64,000 bases of DNA from NCBI RefSeq assembly GCF_027492855.1, contig NZ_JAPUDY010000034.1, positions 34,642 through 98,641 of the forward strand. The letters run 5' to 3'. The translations under genes were made by a program, and so were the position numbers. This document shows positions 27,163 through 35,924 of the stretch, piece after piece. The notes beneath the pieces are model-generated. The model did not search any database and was not told the origin of the DNA. It was given only the letters and a program-made list of their open reading frames with translations. Source of the stretch: Acidovorax sp. Lineage in GTDB: Bacteria > Pseudomonadota > Gammaproteobacteria > Burkholderiales > Burkholderiaceae_C. Each line of letters opens with the position of its first letter. Position 1 is the stretch's first letter.

Positions 27163-27576
27163 ATGGCCCTTGTGCCCCTTTTGGTGCCCGAGGCCGAGGT
27201 GGAGATCACCGCCATGCGCGCCCAGGGCGCGGGCGGGCAAAACGTCAACAAGGTGTCGAGCGCCGTGCACCTGCGCTTTGACGTGGCGGCATCGTCGTTG
27301 CCCGAGGGTGTGAAGGAGCGCCTGCTGGCCCTGCGCGACACCCGCATCACACAAGAGGGCGTGGTGGTCATCAAGGCCCAGCAATACCGCAGCCAGGAGC
27401 AAAACCGCGCCGATGCGCTGGAGCGCCTGACCGCGCTGGTCAACACCGTGGCCGTGCCGCCCCGCGTGCGCCGTGCCACCAAGCCCACCTATGGCTCGCA
27501 GCAGCGGCGGCTGCAAGGCAAAACCCAGCGCAGCGAGACCAAGGCGTTGCGAGGCCGGGTGCGCGACGGCTCCTGA
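27163..27576 (+). CDS. arfB: Alternative ribosome-rescue factor ArfB (YaeJ)
   Basis: A 137-residue peptidyl-tRNA hydrolase of the release-factor type that frees ribosomes stalled on non-stop mRNA. It has the GGQ motif in RAQGAGGQNVNKVSSAVHLRF (residues ~23-25) and the basic C-terminal tail (RRATKPTYGSQQRRLQGKTQR) that enters the empty mRNA channel. The ATG chosen gives the normal N-terminus; the open frame upstream overlaps aroQ. Confidence 0.93.
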   Translation: MALVPLLVPEAEVEITAMRAQGAGGQNVNKVSSAVHLRFDVAASSLPEGVKERLLALRDTRITQEGVVVIKAQQYRSQEQNRADALERLTALVNTVAVPPRVRRATKPTYGSQQRRLQGKTQRSETKALRGRVRDGS

Positions 27577-27693
27577 AACCGGTATCTTTTGGCGCCATAT
27601 TGGCATTACTGGCGGAACAATCAGTCCGATTAGATGGGCTTTGTCTCGTCGATCGACAGTTCTACAGTCAAGGCATTCACCGAAGGAGTCGCC

Positions 27694-28545
27694 ATGTCTG
27701 CCACTGTTTCCACCTCTGCCCCCGTCACCACGGCGCCTGTTGTGCCAGAAGCCCTGGTGCCCGCGCTGTTCGTATCGCACGGCGCGCCGCTGTTTGCGCT
27801 GGATGCGGGCACCACCGGCCCAGCGCTCACGCAGTGGGGCACCAGCCTTCGGGCGCAATACCCCGGTCTGCGCGGCGTGGTCGTCATGTCGCCGCACTGG
27901 ATGGCGCGCTCGGCGCAGGTGATGACCGGGCCGCAGCCTGCCACCTGGCACGACTTTGGCGGGTTTCCGCCTGCGCTGTACCAATTGCAGTACCCCGCCC
28001 CCGGCTCGCCCGCGCTGGCGCAAGAGGTGCTGGGCCTGCTGCAGGCGGCGGGCGTGGCCGCCCAGGGCGATGCCGCGCGCCCCTTTGACCATGGCGCCTG
28101 GGTGCCGCTGATGCATTTGTTCCCTGAGGCCGATGTGCCCGTGGTGCAAGTGGCCTTGCCTGTGGGTGCGGGTCCGGCCGAGGTGTATGCGTTGGGCGCC
28201 GCCTTGCGCGGCCTGCGCAGCCAGGGCGTGCTGGTGTTGGGCTCGGGCAGCATGACGCACAACCTGGCCGAGTTTTTTGGTGGCGAGCGCGCACCCGCGC
28301 CCTATGTGCTGGAGTTCAGCCGCTGGATCGAGGATGCGCTGGCGCGCGGCGACATGAAGGCGCTGCTCAACTACCGCAGCCAGGCCCCGCACGCCCTCCG
28401 CGCGCACCCCACCGAAGACCACTTTCTGCCCATCTTCTTTGCGCTGGGCGCGGCGGGCGACGACCTGCATGCCGACTACTTGAGCCGCGAGGTGATGTAC
28501 AGCATGCTGTCGATGGATGCATTTGCGCTGCATCCCGTGCATTGA
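27694..28545 (+). CDS. ygiD: 4,5-DOPA-extradiol-dioxygenase-like protein (LigB superfamily)
   Basis: A 283-residue class III extradiol ring-cleavage dioxygenase homologue. The metal ligands and catalytic histidines are visible as LFVSHGAPLF, VVMSPHWMAR, PFDHGAWVPLMHLFP, GSGSMTHNLAEFF and AHPTEDHFLPIFFALGA, the order seen in YgiD and plant DODA. In E. coli YgiD the physiological substrate is a catechol such as DOPA; here it is inferred. The start is the ATG after GAAGGAG; an upstream extension lacks a ribosome binding site. Confidence 0.87.
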   Translation: MSATVSTSAPVTTAPVVPEALVPALFVSHGAPLFALDAGTTGPALTQWGTSLRAQYPGLRGVVVMSPHWMARSAQVMTGPQPATWHDFGGFPPALYQLQYPAPGSPALAQEVLGLLQAAGVAAQGDAARPFDHGAWVPLMHLFPEADVPVVQVALPVGAGPAEVYALGAALRGLRSQGVLVLGSGSMTHNLAEFFGGERAPAPYVLEFSRWIEDALARGDMKALLNYRSQAPHALRAHPTEDHFLPIFFALGAAGDDLHADYLSREVMYSMLSMDAFALHPVH

Positions 28546-28548
28546 GCC

Positions 28549-28602
28549 TTTTTATCAATAAAAACTGCCTCTGGCGCTTATATATGCTTCATCTACCGCT
28601 CA
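28549..28602. repeat. Dispersed palindromic repeat, copy 7 (overlaps esterase start)
   Basis: TTTTTATCAATAAAAACTGC, CTCTGGCGCTTATATATGCT, TCATCTACCGCTCAC. The left half matches the family; the right arm has diverged into the first codons of the following esterase. The start codon of that gene lies within the repeat. Confidence 0.55.
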
Positions 28603-29255
28603 CTTTTTTGCAGCGACCTGCGGCCGCAAACACTCCCCGCCCCTGGCTGCTGGTGCTGATGCACGGCGTGGGCAGCAACGAGCAGGACCTGTTCAGCCTG
28701 GCGCCGCAGATCCCTGGGCGTTTTCATGTGCTCAGCCTGCGCGCGCCGTATCGCATGGGGCCGGGCGCGCATGCCTGGTTTGACTTTTCTATCGAGCCCA
28801 ATGGCGAGCGCACCATCAACGAGCCGCAAGAGGCCCAAAGCCGCGCCCTGGTGGCACAGGCCGTTGAGTCTGCCGCCGAGCAACTGGGCATTCCGCCCGA
28901 GCGCGTGGTGGTGGGCGGCTTCAGCCAGGGCGGCATCATGGCGCTGTCGCTGCTGCTGACCCGGCCCGCGCTGCTGCAGGCGGGCCTGGTGTGGCACAGC
29001 CGCCTGTTGCCGCAGGTGGTGCCGCTCACGGCGCCTGCCGATGCGCTGCGCGGCAAACAACTGTGGCTCAGCCACGGCACACAGGACAACGTGATCCCGC
29101 TGGCCAGCGCGCAGGCCATTGCGCGCCACATGGCGCCCCTGCCGGTGACGGTGGCGTACCACGAGTTCCCCGGCGCGCACGAGATCCGGCCGGCGGAGCT
29201 GGCGGCCACGGTGGCCTGGCTGGAGGCGCTGTCGGCCACGCCCACGGCGTTTTGA
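28584..29255 (+). CDS. Carboxylesterase/phospholipase-family alpha/beta hydrolase (YpfH-like)
   Basis: A 223-residue serine hydrolase. The nucleophile elbow is VVVGGFSQGGIMALSL (Ser in GFSQG), the oxyanion region is LVLMHGVGSNEQDLF, and the catalytic Asp and His lie in SHGTQDNVIP and FPGAHEIRPAEL. It is a small esterase acting on acyl esters or lysophospholipids; the natural substrate is unknown. The start ATG lies inside a palindromic repeat and has no strong ribosome binding site; a frame 14 codons longer is also open through the repeat. Confidence 0.82.
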   Translation: MLHLPLTFLQRPAAANTPRPWLLVLMHGVGSNEQDLFSLAPQIPGRFHVLSLRAPYRMGPGAHAWFDFSIEPNGERTINEPQEAQSRALVAQAVESAAEQLGIPPERVVVGGFSQGGIMALSLLLTRPALLQAGLVWHSRLLPQVVPLTAPADALRGKQLWLSHGTQDNVIPLASAQAIARHMAPLPVTVAYHEFPGAHEIRPAELAATVAWLEALSATPTAF

Positions 29256-29276
29256 CGGCGCTCCCGTTAGACTTTT

Positions 29277-29514
29277 AACCTAGAAACCGCAGTTGGATGC
29301 GCTCGCCAGTGCCACGATCGGCGTGCCAGGCAAGGCGCGAGGACGCAGTGGGCTCATGCCCGCAAGGACGAGCAACGCCGCATGGTGCGCTGAGCGTGGT
29401 GCTGGCGGGCGCATAGCGGTGTAACCAAACAGGTGAACGTGCTCGAAGCCAAAAAGTGCTGTGCCCAGAGGAACTTACGAAGATCAACAAGCGGCCAACT
29501 GCGGTTTCTAGGTT
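29277..29514. mobile_element. 238-bp MITE-like element with perfect 20-bp terminal inverted repeats
   Basis: Left end AACCTAGAAACCGCAGTTGG and right end CCAACTGCGGTTTCTAGGTT are exact reverse complements over 20 bases. The 198-bp interior has no credible open frame and contains smaller palindromes. I see no clear target-site duplication. Size and ends fit a non-autonomous miniature transposable element; the parent transposase is not in the window. It separates the esterase gene from the amphi-Trp gene. Confidence 0.7.
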
Positions 29515-29543
29515 CAAGACCTTATAAGGACGAAAGGACGCCC

Positions 29544-29765
29544 ATGCCAGACAGCCGCGACATAGAAAAGACGTACCCCATCAGTGAGTTCGTATCGAAG
29601 CTTCGCCGCCTCGCTGACTGCCTGGAGGCGGGCGAGCAATTCGAGATACAGATTGCCGGTGAGAGGATCTATGTGCCCGTTCGGGCGACCTACAACATCG
29701 AGCATGAACGCGGGGACGGCGCCCAAGAGATCGAGTTTCAGATCAAGTGGAAGAAGACGGAATAG
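29544..29765 (+). CDS. amphi-Trp domain protein
   Basis: A 73-residue protein with PISEFVSKLRRLADCLEAGEQ, then IQIAGERIYVPVRATYNIEHER and EIEFQIKWKK, which is the amphi-Trp domain (an amphipathic strand pattern ending in a tryptophan). These small proteins are widespread, and their role is unknown. The start ATG has a GAAAGGA site; a MITE-like element lies 30 bases upstream, so its promoter may be affected by that insertion. Confidence 0.78.
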   Translation: MPDSRDIEKTYPISEFVSKLRRLADCLEAGEQFEIQIAGERIYVPVRATYNIEHERGDGAQEIEFQIKWKKTE

Positions 29766-29879
29766 GCTTTGCCGCCATCCGCTTGCGCTGAGTGCACGCC
29801 GGCCTTTGTGGCGCAACGGGGGAACGCTTGGCGCTCTGGCCTGTCGGACAAGGGTTGTTCCGCGCTTTAAGGAGACCTG

Positions 29880-30773
29880 ATGCCCGATCAAGACACCGCC
29901 GAGTTCCGCCCCGCGCCAGAGCGCAGCAGGGCGTTCCCCTGGATCATCACCATCTTGCTGGCCTGCGCCGTGGCGGCCGGTGTCGCCTGGTGGTTCTGGC
30001 TGCGCGCGGCGGCGCCCCCCGCCGTGGCGCCGCCCGTGGCTGCAGCGCCTGAGGCGCCCGTGGCGCCACCGCCCCTGCCCGAAGCATCTGGCCCGCAGAA
30101 CCCTGTGGACGCACTCGCCCCGCCCGAAGCGGCCTTGCCTGCGCTGGCGCAGTCTGATGCGCGGGTGGCCGAGCTGCTGGCAGAACTGGTCGGGCGCGAG
30201 AAGATGCTGTCGTTTTTGCTGACTGATGGTTTCATCCGCCGCGTGGTGGCCACGGTGGACAACCTGGGCCGCGCCCAGGCCCCGTCGCGCATGTGGCCGG
30301 TGCACCCCATGCCCCAGCGGTTCGTGGTGGATGGCGGGGGCAACGGGCCCACACCCATCGCCGCCGCCAACGCGGCCCGCTACAACGCCTTTCTGGCTTT
30401 TGCCGAGGCCGTGCCGCTGGAGCCTGCCGTGGCCTTGTATGCGCGGCTGTACCCGCTGTTCCAGCAAGCGTATGAAGAACTGGGCTACCCCAAGCGCTAC
30501 TTCAACGACCGACTGGTGGCGGTGCTGGACGACCTGCTACGCACCCCCGAGCCCACCGGCCCGCTGATGGTGAAGCTCACGCCCGTGAACACCGAGGTGG
30601 CCAACCTGCGCCCCTGGGTGCGTTATGAGTTTGCCGACCCGGCGCTCGAAGCACTGCCCAGCGGGCAAAAGATCCTGCTGCGCATGGGCCCCGCCAACGA
30701 GGCCCGCGCCAAGGCCTTGGTCCGCGAACTGCGCCGCCGCATCGCCACCAGCGAGCTGCCGCCCAAGCAGTGA
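29880..30773 (+). CDS. DUF3014-family membrane-anchored protein
   Basis: A 297-residue protein with one N-terminal membrane helix (FPWIITILLACAVAAGVAWWFWL, ~19-41), a Pro/Ala linker (~42-80), and a large periplasmic domain containing LLAELVGREKMLSFLLTDGFIRRVVATVDNL and NDRLVAVLDDLLRTP, which I recall as DUF3014. The function is unknown. AAGGAG precedes the ATG. It is convergent with the first Lrp-type regulator, 18 bases between stops. Confidence 0.75.
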   Translation: MPDQDTAEFRPAPERSRAFPWIITILLACAVAAGVAWWFWLRAAAPPAVAPPVAAAPEAPVAPPPLPEASGPQNPVDALAPPEAALPALAQSDARVAELLAELVGREKMLSFLLTDGFIRRVVATVDNLGRAQAPSRMWPVHPMPQRFVVDGGGNGPTPIAAANAARYNAFLAFAEAVPLEPAVALYARLYPLFQQAYEELGYPKRYFNDRLVAVLDDLLRTPEPTGPLMVKLTPVNTEVANLRPWVRYEFADPALEALPSGQKILLRMGPANEARAKALVRELRRRIATSELPPKQ

Positions 30774-30791
30774 TGCAGGGCGCGCCGGGGC

Positions 30792-31259
30792 TTACACCGG
30801 CAGCGCCATGGTGCGCTTGACCTCCTTGAGCGAGAAGCTCGTCGAGATCTCGCGCACGCCCGGCAGGCTGCGCACATGGGTGCGCACGTAGTCGGCAAAC
30901 GATTCCAGGTCGGCCGCCACCACCTCCAGCTGATAGTCGTACCGGCCCGAGAGGTTGTGGCACGACAACACCTGCGGCATGGCCATCACCTCGCGCTCCA
31001 GGGCCGAGGTGGTGTCGGCGGTGTGGTCGTGCAGCGCCAGTTGCACAAAACCCAGCACGCCCCAGCCCACGCGCTGGCGGTGCAGATGGGCGTGGTAGCC
31101 CGCGATGACGCCCGCTTCTTCCAGCGCCCGCACGCGCCGCCAGCAGGGTGAGGTGGACAGCGACACCGCCTCGGCCAGATCGCCCACGGTGGCGCGGCCA
31201 TCGCGCTGCAGGGCGTTGAGCAGGGTGCGGTCCACGGGGTCGAGCGGGTAGGTGTCCAT
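30792..31259 (-). CDS. Lrp/AsnC-family regulator, divergent from megL (MdeR-like)
   Basis: A 155-residue regulator. An N-terminal winged helix-turn-helix (DRTLLNALQRDGRATVGDLAEAVSLSTSPCWRRVRALEEAGVI, residues ~9-52) is followed by the RAM ligand-binding domain (VLGFVQLALHDH... LSGRYDYQLEVVA). It is divergent from the methionine gamma-lyase gene with palindromic sequences between them, the arrangement of mdeR with mdeA in Pseudomonas putida. Its effector is therefore probably methionine or a breakdown product. It resembles the second Lrp-type protein further right. Confidence 0.88.
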   Translation of the reverse strand: MDTYPLDPVDRTLLNALQRDGRATVGDLAEAVSLSTSPCWRRVRALEEAGVIAGYHAHLHRQRVGWGVLGFVQLALHDHTADTTSALEREVMAMPQVLSCHNLSGRYDYQLEVVAADLESFADYVRTHVRSLPGVREISTSFSLKEVKRTMALPV

Positions 31260-31278
31260 GATGTTGGTGGAGGGTTTG

Positions 31279-31333
31279 GGGCAAATTTTGCCCTTTGAAT
31301 GCGATTATTGGGTAAATATGGCGAAATATTGCC
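31279..31333. promoter_or_regulatory. Probable Lrp-type operator region between regulator and megL
   Basis: Two A/T-centred palindromes 26 bases apart: GGGCAAATTTTGCCC and GGCGAAATATTGCC. Shared GGC-AAA/TTT-GCC arms and position between divergent regulator and target fit Lrp-family binding sites. The second palindrome lies just before the leader of the enzyme gene. Confidence 0.6.
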
Positions 31334-31398
31334 CCGCCATGGGTTCAAGAATCTCTCCATCCAGCCCCCTTGGCTGGCACCACAGGAGACAAGAAGAC

Positions 31399-32664
31399 AT
31401 GACCCGCAAAACCGCCAACGGCTTCAGCACCCGCGCCATCCACCACGGCTACAACCCGGCCGACCACCAGGGCGCGCTGGTGCCGCCCATCCACACCTCG
31501 GCCACCTATGCCTTCCCCGATGTGGCCTACGGCGCGCGCTGTTTCGCGGGCGAGGAGCCCGGCTACTTCTACACCCGCATCGCCAACCCCACGCTGGCGC
31601 TGCTCGAAGGGCGGCTGGCCGCGCTGGAAGAGGGCGCGGGCGCCGTGGTGTTCGGCTCGGGCATGGGGGCGATCACGGCCACGCTGTGGTCCATGCTGGA
31701 GCCGGGCGATGAGGTGCTGGCCGACCTCACGCTCTATGGCTGCACGTTTTCGTTTCTGAACCATGGCCTGACCCGCTTTGGCGTGAAGGTGCGGCACGTG
31801 GACATGACCAATCTTGCCAACGTGGCCGAGGCGCTGAGCCCCCAGACCCGCGTGGTGTACCTCGAAACCCCGGCCAACCCCAACATGCGCCTGGTGGATA
31901 TCGCGGCCGTGTCGGCCCTGGCGCACGCCCACGGCGCAAGGGCGGTGGTGGACAACACCTACTGCACGCCCTACCTGCAGCAGCCCCTGCTGCTGGGTGC
32001 CGATGTGAGCGTGCACTCCATGACCAAATACCTCGGCGGCCATGGCGACCTGACGGCGGGCGCCGCTGTGTTTGCCGACGCCGAACTGGCCCAGCGCGTG
32101 CGGCTGTACGGTTTGAAAGACATGACCGGCGCGGTGATGTCGGCCCAGGACGCACACCTGGTGATGCGCGGCCTCAAGACCCTGACGCTGCGCATGGACC
32201 GCCACTGCCAGAGCGCGCAGAAGGTGGCGGAGTTCATCGCTGCCCACCCGGCAGCGGCTGCCGTGCACTACCCCGGCCTGCCCGGTTTTGCGCAACATGC
32301 ACTGGCCAAGCAGCAGATGCGCCAGATGGGCGGCATGATCGCTTTTGAACTGCGCGGCGGCCTGCAGGCGGGCGTGCGCTTCATGGATGCGCTGCAACTC
32401 GTTACCCGCGCCGTGAGCCTGGGCGACGCCGAAACCCTGGCCCAGCACCCGGCCAGCATGACACATTCCACCTACACGCCCGAGCAGCGCGCCGCGCACG
32501 GCATTGCCGAAGGGCTGGTGCGCCTGTCGGTGGGGCTGGAAGATCTGGACGACCTGCTGGCCGACATCGGCCAGGCGCTCGACCTGGCGCAGGCGCTGGG
32601 CTTCAAGGCCGAGCCGGTGCCTGCGGCGGCAGCGGCAAAGCCGTTTTGTAGCGTACCTGCTTGA
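31399..32664 (+). CDS. megL: Methionine gamma-lyase (PLP-dependent)
   Basis: A 421-residue Cys/Met-metabolism enzyme. It splits methionine to methanethiol, ammonia and 2-oxobutyrate. Seen are [22 protein letters not shown], the substrate loop with LYGCTFSF (Cys115, the cysteine that distinguishes methionine gamma-lyase from cystathionine enzymes), [17 protein letters not shown], the PLP lysine in [12 protein letters not shown] (about Lys210), and the C-terminal [13 protein letters not shown]. It has a good ACAGGAG site. Its 3' end overlaps the convergent second Lrp-type gene by 62 bases. The neighbouring AceE-like enzyme would oxidise the 2-oxobutyrate produced. Confidence 0.92.
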   Translation: MTRKTANGFSTRAIHHGYNPADHQGALVPPIHTSATYAFPDVAYGARCFAGEEPGYFYTRIANPTLALLEGRLAALEEGAGAVVFGSGMGAITATLWSMLEPGDEVLADLTLYGCTFSFLNHGLTRFGVKVRHVDMTNLANVAEALSPQTRVVYLETPANPNMRLVDIAAVSALAHAHGARAVVDNTYCTPYLQQPLLLGADVSVHSMTKYLGGHGDLTAGAAVFADAELAQRVRLYGLKDMTGAVMSAQDAHLVMRGLKTLTLRMDRHCQSAQKVAEFIAAHPAAAAVHYPGLPGFAQHALAKQQMRQMGGMIAFELRGGLQAGVRFMDALQLVTRAVSLGDAETLAQHPASMTHSTYTPEQRAAHGIAEGLVRLSVGLEDLDDLLADIGQALDLAQALGFKAEPVPAAAAAKPFCSVPA

Positions 32665-33085
32665 GCGCGAAGCTGGAGCGGATCTTCTCGATGCCCGGCA
32701 GCGGTGTAAGCCGCTCCAGGATGAAGCGCTCCAGCGCCGCGATGTCGGCCAGCGCCACGCGGATGAGGTAGTCGGAGTCGCCGCTCATCAGGTAGCACTC
32801 CATCACCTCGTCCTGCTCGGCAATGCGCAGCTCGAAGTCGGCCAGCGCCTCTTTGCTCTGCGTTTTCAGGCTGATGCTGATGAACACATTGAGCCCCAGG
32901 CCCAGCGCGGTCGCGTTGGCCAGGGCCACGTAGCGGGCGATTACACCCCCGGCCTCCAGCGCCTTCACACGCGCCAGGCAGGGCGAGGGCGACAGGTGCA
33001 CGCGCCGCGCCAGCTCCACGTTGGAGAGCGCGCCGTCGGCCTGCAACTCGGCCAGAATGCGCAGATCGGTGGCGTCAAGCTTCAT
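32603..33085 (-). CDS. Lrp/AsnC-family regulator, divergent from the AceE-like gene
   Basis: A 160-residue regulator with an N-terminal helix-turn-helix ([45 protein letters not shown]) and a RAM domain (FISISLKTQ ... [18 protein letters not shown]). It is divergent from the E1 gene, with an inverted repeat between them, and convergent with megL, overlapping its last 62 bases in antisense, which couples the two transcripts. It probably controls the E1 gene in response to an amino acid or 2-oxoacid. Confidence 0.88.
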   Translation of the reverse strand: MKLDATDLRILAELQADGALSNVELARRVHLSPSPCLARVKALEAGGVIARYVALANATALGLGLNVFISISLKTQSKEALADFELRIAEQDEVMECYLMSGDSDYLIRVALADIAALERFILERLTPLPGIEKIRSSFALKQVRYKTALPLPPQAPARP

Positions 33086-33090
33086 ATGCT

Positions 33091-33120
33091 GCAATATTTT
33101 GTTGATGCGGCATATTGTGC
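33091..33120. promoter_or_regulatory. Probable Lrp-type operator upstream of the AceE-like gene
   Basis: Inverted arms GCAATAT and ATATTGTGC separated by 14 bases, in an A/T-rich patch that contrasts with the surrounding GC-rich coding DNA. It begins six bases upstream of the divergent Lrp-type start codon and ends 68 bases before the E1 start codon. Confidence 0.5.
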
Positions 33121-33188
33121 TTTTAAAGACGGTGAATCTTCGTGTTACGGCATCACATTTTTGCTCAACCCTTCTACAGTGTGCTCCC

Positions 33189-35840
33189 ATGAACGCCCCA
33201 CTGCCCACCCATCTGCTCGCCACCCTGGCTGACATCGATCCGCAAGAAACCGCCGAATGGCGCGAGGCCTTCCTGGCCCTGGTTGCCACCGAAGGCCCCG
33301 AGCGCGCGCGCTTCGTGCTGGAAGAACTGGTGCGCCTGGCCCGCGCCCAGCGCGTGGGCTGGCAGCCGCAGCTCAACACGCCCTATGTGAACACCGTGGC
33401 GGCACAGGCGCAGCCTGCCTTCCCGGGCGATCTGGCCATCGAAGAGCGGCTGGCCTCGCTGATGCGCTGGAACGCGCTGGCCATGGTGGTGCGCGCCAAC
33501 CAAGCCTATGGCGAGCTGGGCGGCCACATCGCCAGCTACACCAGCGCGGCGGATTTGTTCGAGACCGGCTTTAACCACTTCTTCCGAGCCCGCGAGGGCA
33601 CGGCGCAGGGGCAGCACCGGGGCGACCTGGTGTTTTTCCAGCCGCACAGCGCACCGGGCGTGTATGCACGCGCCTTCCTCGAAGGGCGTTTGAGCGAGAA
33701 CGACCTGCAGCACTACCGGCAGGAAATCACGGCGCCTGGCGTGGGCGCGCAGGGGCTCTCCAGCTACCCGCACCCGTGGCTCATGCCCGACTTTTGGCAG
33801 TTCCCCACCGGCTCCATGGGCATCGGGCCCATCAGCAGCATCTACCACGCGCGTTTCATGCGCTACCTCACGCACCGCAACCTGCTCGACTGCGGCCAGC
33901 GCAAGGTGTGGGGCGTGTTTGGCGACGGCGAGATGGACGAGCCCGAAAGCATGAGCGCGCTGACCCTGGCCGCGCGCGAGGGGCTCGACAACCTCGTCTG
34001 GGTGGTCAACTGCAACCTGCAGCGGCTTGACGGCCCGGTGCGCGGCAACGGCCGCATCATCGACGAGCTGGAGCGCCTGTTTGCGGGCGCGGGCTGGAAC
34101 GTGGTCAAGCTCGTGTGGGGCAGCGACTGGGACGGCCTGTTCGCCCGCGACCTGACTGGCGCGCTGGTGCGCACGCTCGAAGGCACGGTCGATGGGCAAA
34201 TGCAAACCTTCGCCGCCAAGGACGGCCGCTTCAACCGCGACAACTTCTTTGGCCAGAACCCTGAGCTGGCCGCGCTGGCCCAGGGCATGACCGACGAGCA
34301 GATCGACCGCTTGAAGCGCGGCGGCCACGACCTGGTGAAGATCCACGCCGCCTACGCCGCAGCCAGCGCCCACCAGGGCCAGCCCACCGTCATCCTGGCC
34401 CACACCAAAAAGGGCTACGGCATGGGCCAGGCCGGGCAGGGCAAGATGACCACGCACAGCCAGAAGAAGCTCGACGAGACCGACCTCATCGAATACCGCA
34501 ACCGCTTCAACCTGCCGCTGTCTGATGAGCAGGCCAAGAACCTGGCCTTCTACAAACCCGCCGACGACAGCCCCGAAATGCAGTACCTGCGCGACCGCCG
34601 CGCCGCCCTGGGCGGTGCGCTGCCGCGCCGCGAAACCGCCTGCGACGTGGTGCCCGTGCCCGCCATCGCCCAGTACGCGCAGTTCGCCCTGGCGGCAGAC
34701 GGCAAGGAGATGAGCACCACCATGGCCTTTGTGCGCATGCTGGGCACCTTGCTGAAAGACGCGCAACTGGGCCCGCGCATCGTGCCCATCGTGGCCGACG
34801 AGGCGCGCACCTTCGGCATGGCCAACCTGTTCAAGCAGGTCGGTATCTACAGCAGCGTGGGTCAGCGCTACGCGCCCGAGGACATCGGCTCGGTGCTCTC
34901 CTACCGCGAGGCGCTCGACGGCCAGATCCTCGAAGAAGGCATCAGCGAGGCGGGTGCGATTGCAAGCTGGACGGCGGCCGCCACCAGCTACAGCGTGCAC
35001 GGCCTGGCCATGCTGCCGTTTTACATCTACTACTCGATGTTCGGCTTCCAGCGCGTGGGCGACGCCATCTGGGCTGCCGCCGACCAGCGCGCACGCGGCT
35101 TTCTGCTGGGCGCCACCTCGGGCCGCACCACGCTGGGCGGCGAGGGCCTGCAGCACCAAGACGGCAGCAGCCACCTCGTGGCCGCCACCATCCCCAACTG
35201 CAAGGCCTACGACCCCGCCTACGCGGGCGAGCTGGCCGTCATCATCGACGCGGGCATGCGCGAGATGCTGGTCGAGCAGCGTGACGTTTTCTACTACGTC
35301 ACGCTGATGAACGAAAACTACGCCCAGCCCGACCTGCCCGAAGGCGCCGCCGAGGGTGTGCTGCGTGGTTGCTATGTTTTCAGGAGCTATCCGCGCTTGA
35401 TGGACAAGCGCGAGGCCGCTGTTTCATCAAAATCCGTCACCCTGCTAGGCTCCGGCGCCATCCTGACCGAGGTGGTCAAGGCTGCCGAGCTGCTTGCGAG
35501 CGAAGGCGTGGATGTGACCGTGCTCAGCGTCACCAGCTGGAGCGAGTTGGCCCGCGACGGCGTGGCCTGCGAGCAGCGCTGGCTGGCGGGCGACGCAGAG
35601 CCCGGCACCCCATGGCTGGCCCAACAACTGGTCGCCACGGCAGGCCCCGTGATCGCCGCCACCGACTACGTGCGCGCTGTGCCCGAGACGGTGCGCGCCT
35701 TCATGCCCGAGGGGCGCCGCTACCTCACCCTGGGCACGGATGGTTTTGGCCGCAGCGATACGCGGGCCGCGCTGCGCGGGTTCTTTGGGGTGGATGCCCA
35801 GGCGGTGGCGCGGGCTGCGCGCGCTGCCTTGGGTTTGTAG
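33189..35840 (+). CDS. AceE-like homodimeric 2-oxoacid dehydrogenase E1 (MdeB-like)
   Basis: An 883-residue thiamine-diphosphate enzyme related to pyruvate dehydrogenase E1 (AceE). The ThDP/Mg motif is [17 protein letters not shown] (~242-258) followed by [34 protein letters not shown] and [15 protein letters not shown] are further AceE signatures. Its place beside methionine gamma-lyase and Lrp-type regulators matches mdeB of Pseudomonas putida, so 2-oxobutyrate is the likely substrate; it could also be the cell's ordinary AceE. Residues ~728-749 ([18 protein letters not shown]) are encoded by an inverted copy of the dispersed repeat, placed where AceE proteins have a short loop before the LLGSGAIL strand. 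Confidence 0.88.
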   Translation: MNAPLPTHLLATLADIDPQETAEWREAFLALVATEGPERARFVLEELVRLARAQRVGWQPQLNTPYVNTVAAQAQPAFPGDLAIEERLASLMRWNALAMVVRANQAYGELGGHIASYTSAADLFETGFNHFFRAREGTAQGQHRGDLVFFQPHSAPGVYARAFLEGRLSENDLQHYRQEITAPGVGAQGLSSYPHPWLMPDFWQFPTGSMGIGPISSIYHARFMRYLTHRNLLDCGQRKVWGVFGDGEMDEPESMSALTLAAREGLDNLVWVVNCNLQRLDGPVRGNGRIIDELERLFAGAGWNVVKLVWGSDWDGLFARDLTGALVRTLEGTVDGQMQTFAAKDGRFNRDNFFGQNPELAALAQGMTDEQIDRLKRGGHDLVKIHAAYAAASAHQGQPTVILAHTKKGYGMGQAGQGKMTTHSQKKLDETDLIEYRNRFNLPLSDEQAKNLAFYKPADDSPEMQYLRDRRAALGGALPRRETACDVVPVPAIAQYAQFALAADGKEMSTTMAFVRMLGTLLKDAQLGPRIVPIVADEARTFGMANLFKQVGIYSSVGQRYAPEDIGSVLSYREALDGQILEEGISEAGAIASWTAAATSYSVHGLAMLPFYIYYSMFGFQRVGDAIWAAADQRARGFLLGATSGRTTLGGEGLQHQDGSSHLVAATIPNCKAYDPAYAGELAVIIDAGMREMLVEQRDVFYYVTLMNENYAQPDLPEGAAEGVLRGCYVFRSYPRLMDKREAAVSSKSVTLLGSGAILTEVVKAAELLASEGVDVTVLSVTSWSELARDGVACEQRWLAGDAEPGTPWLAQQLVATAGPVIAATDYVRAVPETVRAFMPEGRRYLTLGTDGFGRSDTRAALRGFFGVDAQAVARAARAALGL
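35371..35434. repeat. Dispersed palindromic repeat, copy 8, inside the AceE-like gene
   Basis: Inverted orientation: GCTATGTTTTCAGGAGCTAT, CCGCGCTTGATGGACAAGCG, then CGAGGCCGCTGTTTCATCAA. It adds no stop and no frameshift; it codes for about 21 residues in a surface-loop position of the E1 protein. Confidence 0.8.
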
Positions 35841-35903
35841 TGTTTTATGGCTCTAGCGCTTATTCATCAAGTGCTAATAGCTATTAAAAACATAGCATTC
35901 TGA
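35841..35903. repeat. Dispersed palindromic repeat, copy 9
   Basis: TGTTTTATGGCTCTAGCGCT, TATTCATCAAGTGCTAATAG, CTATTAAAAACATAGCATTC. It starts directly after the AceE-like stop codon and fills most of the gap to the convergent mtfA gene. Confidence 0.9.
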
Positions 35904-35924
35904 GCAAGGCGACGCCGGGGCTGC

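Noticed and set aside
29277-29514. MITE-like element as a functional insertion sequence
   Set aside because: No transposase frame in the 198-bp interior.
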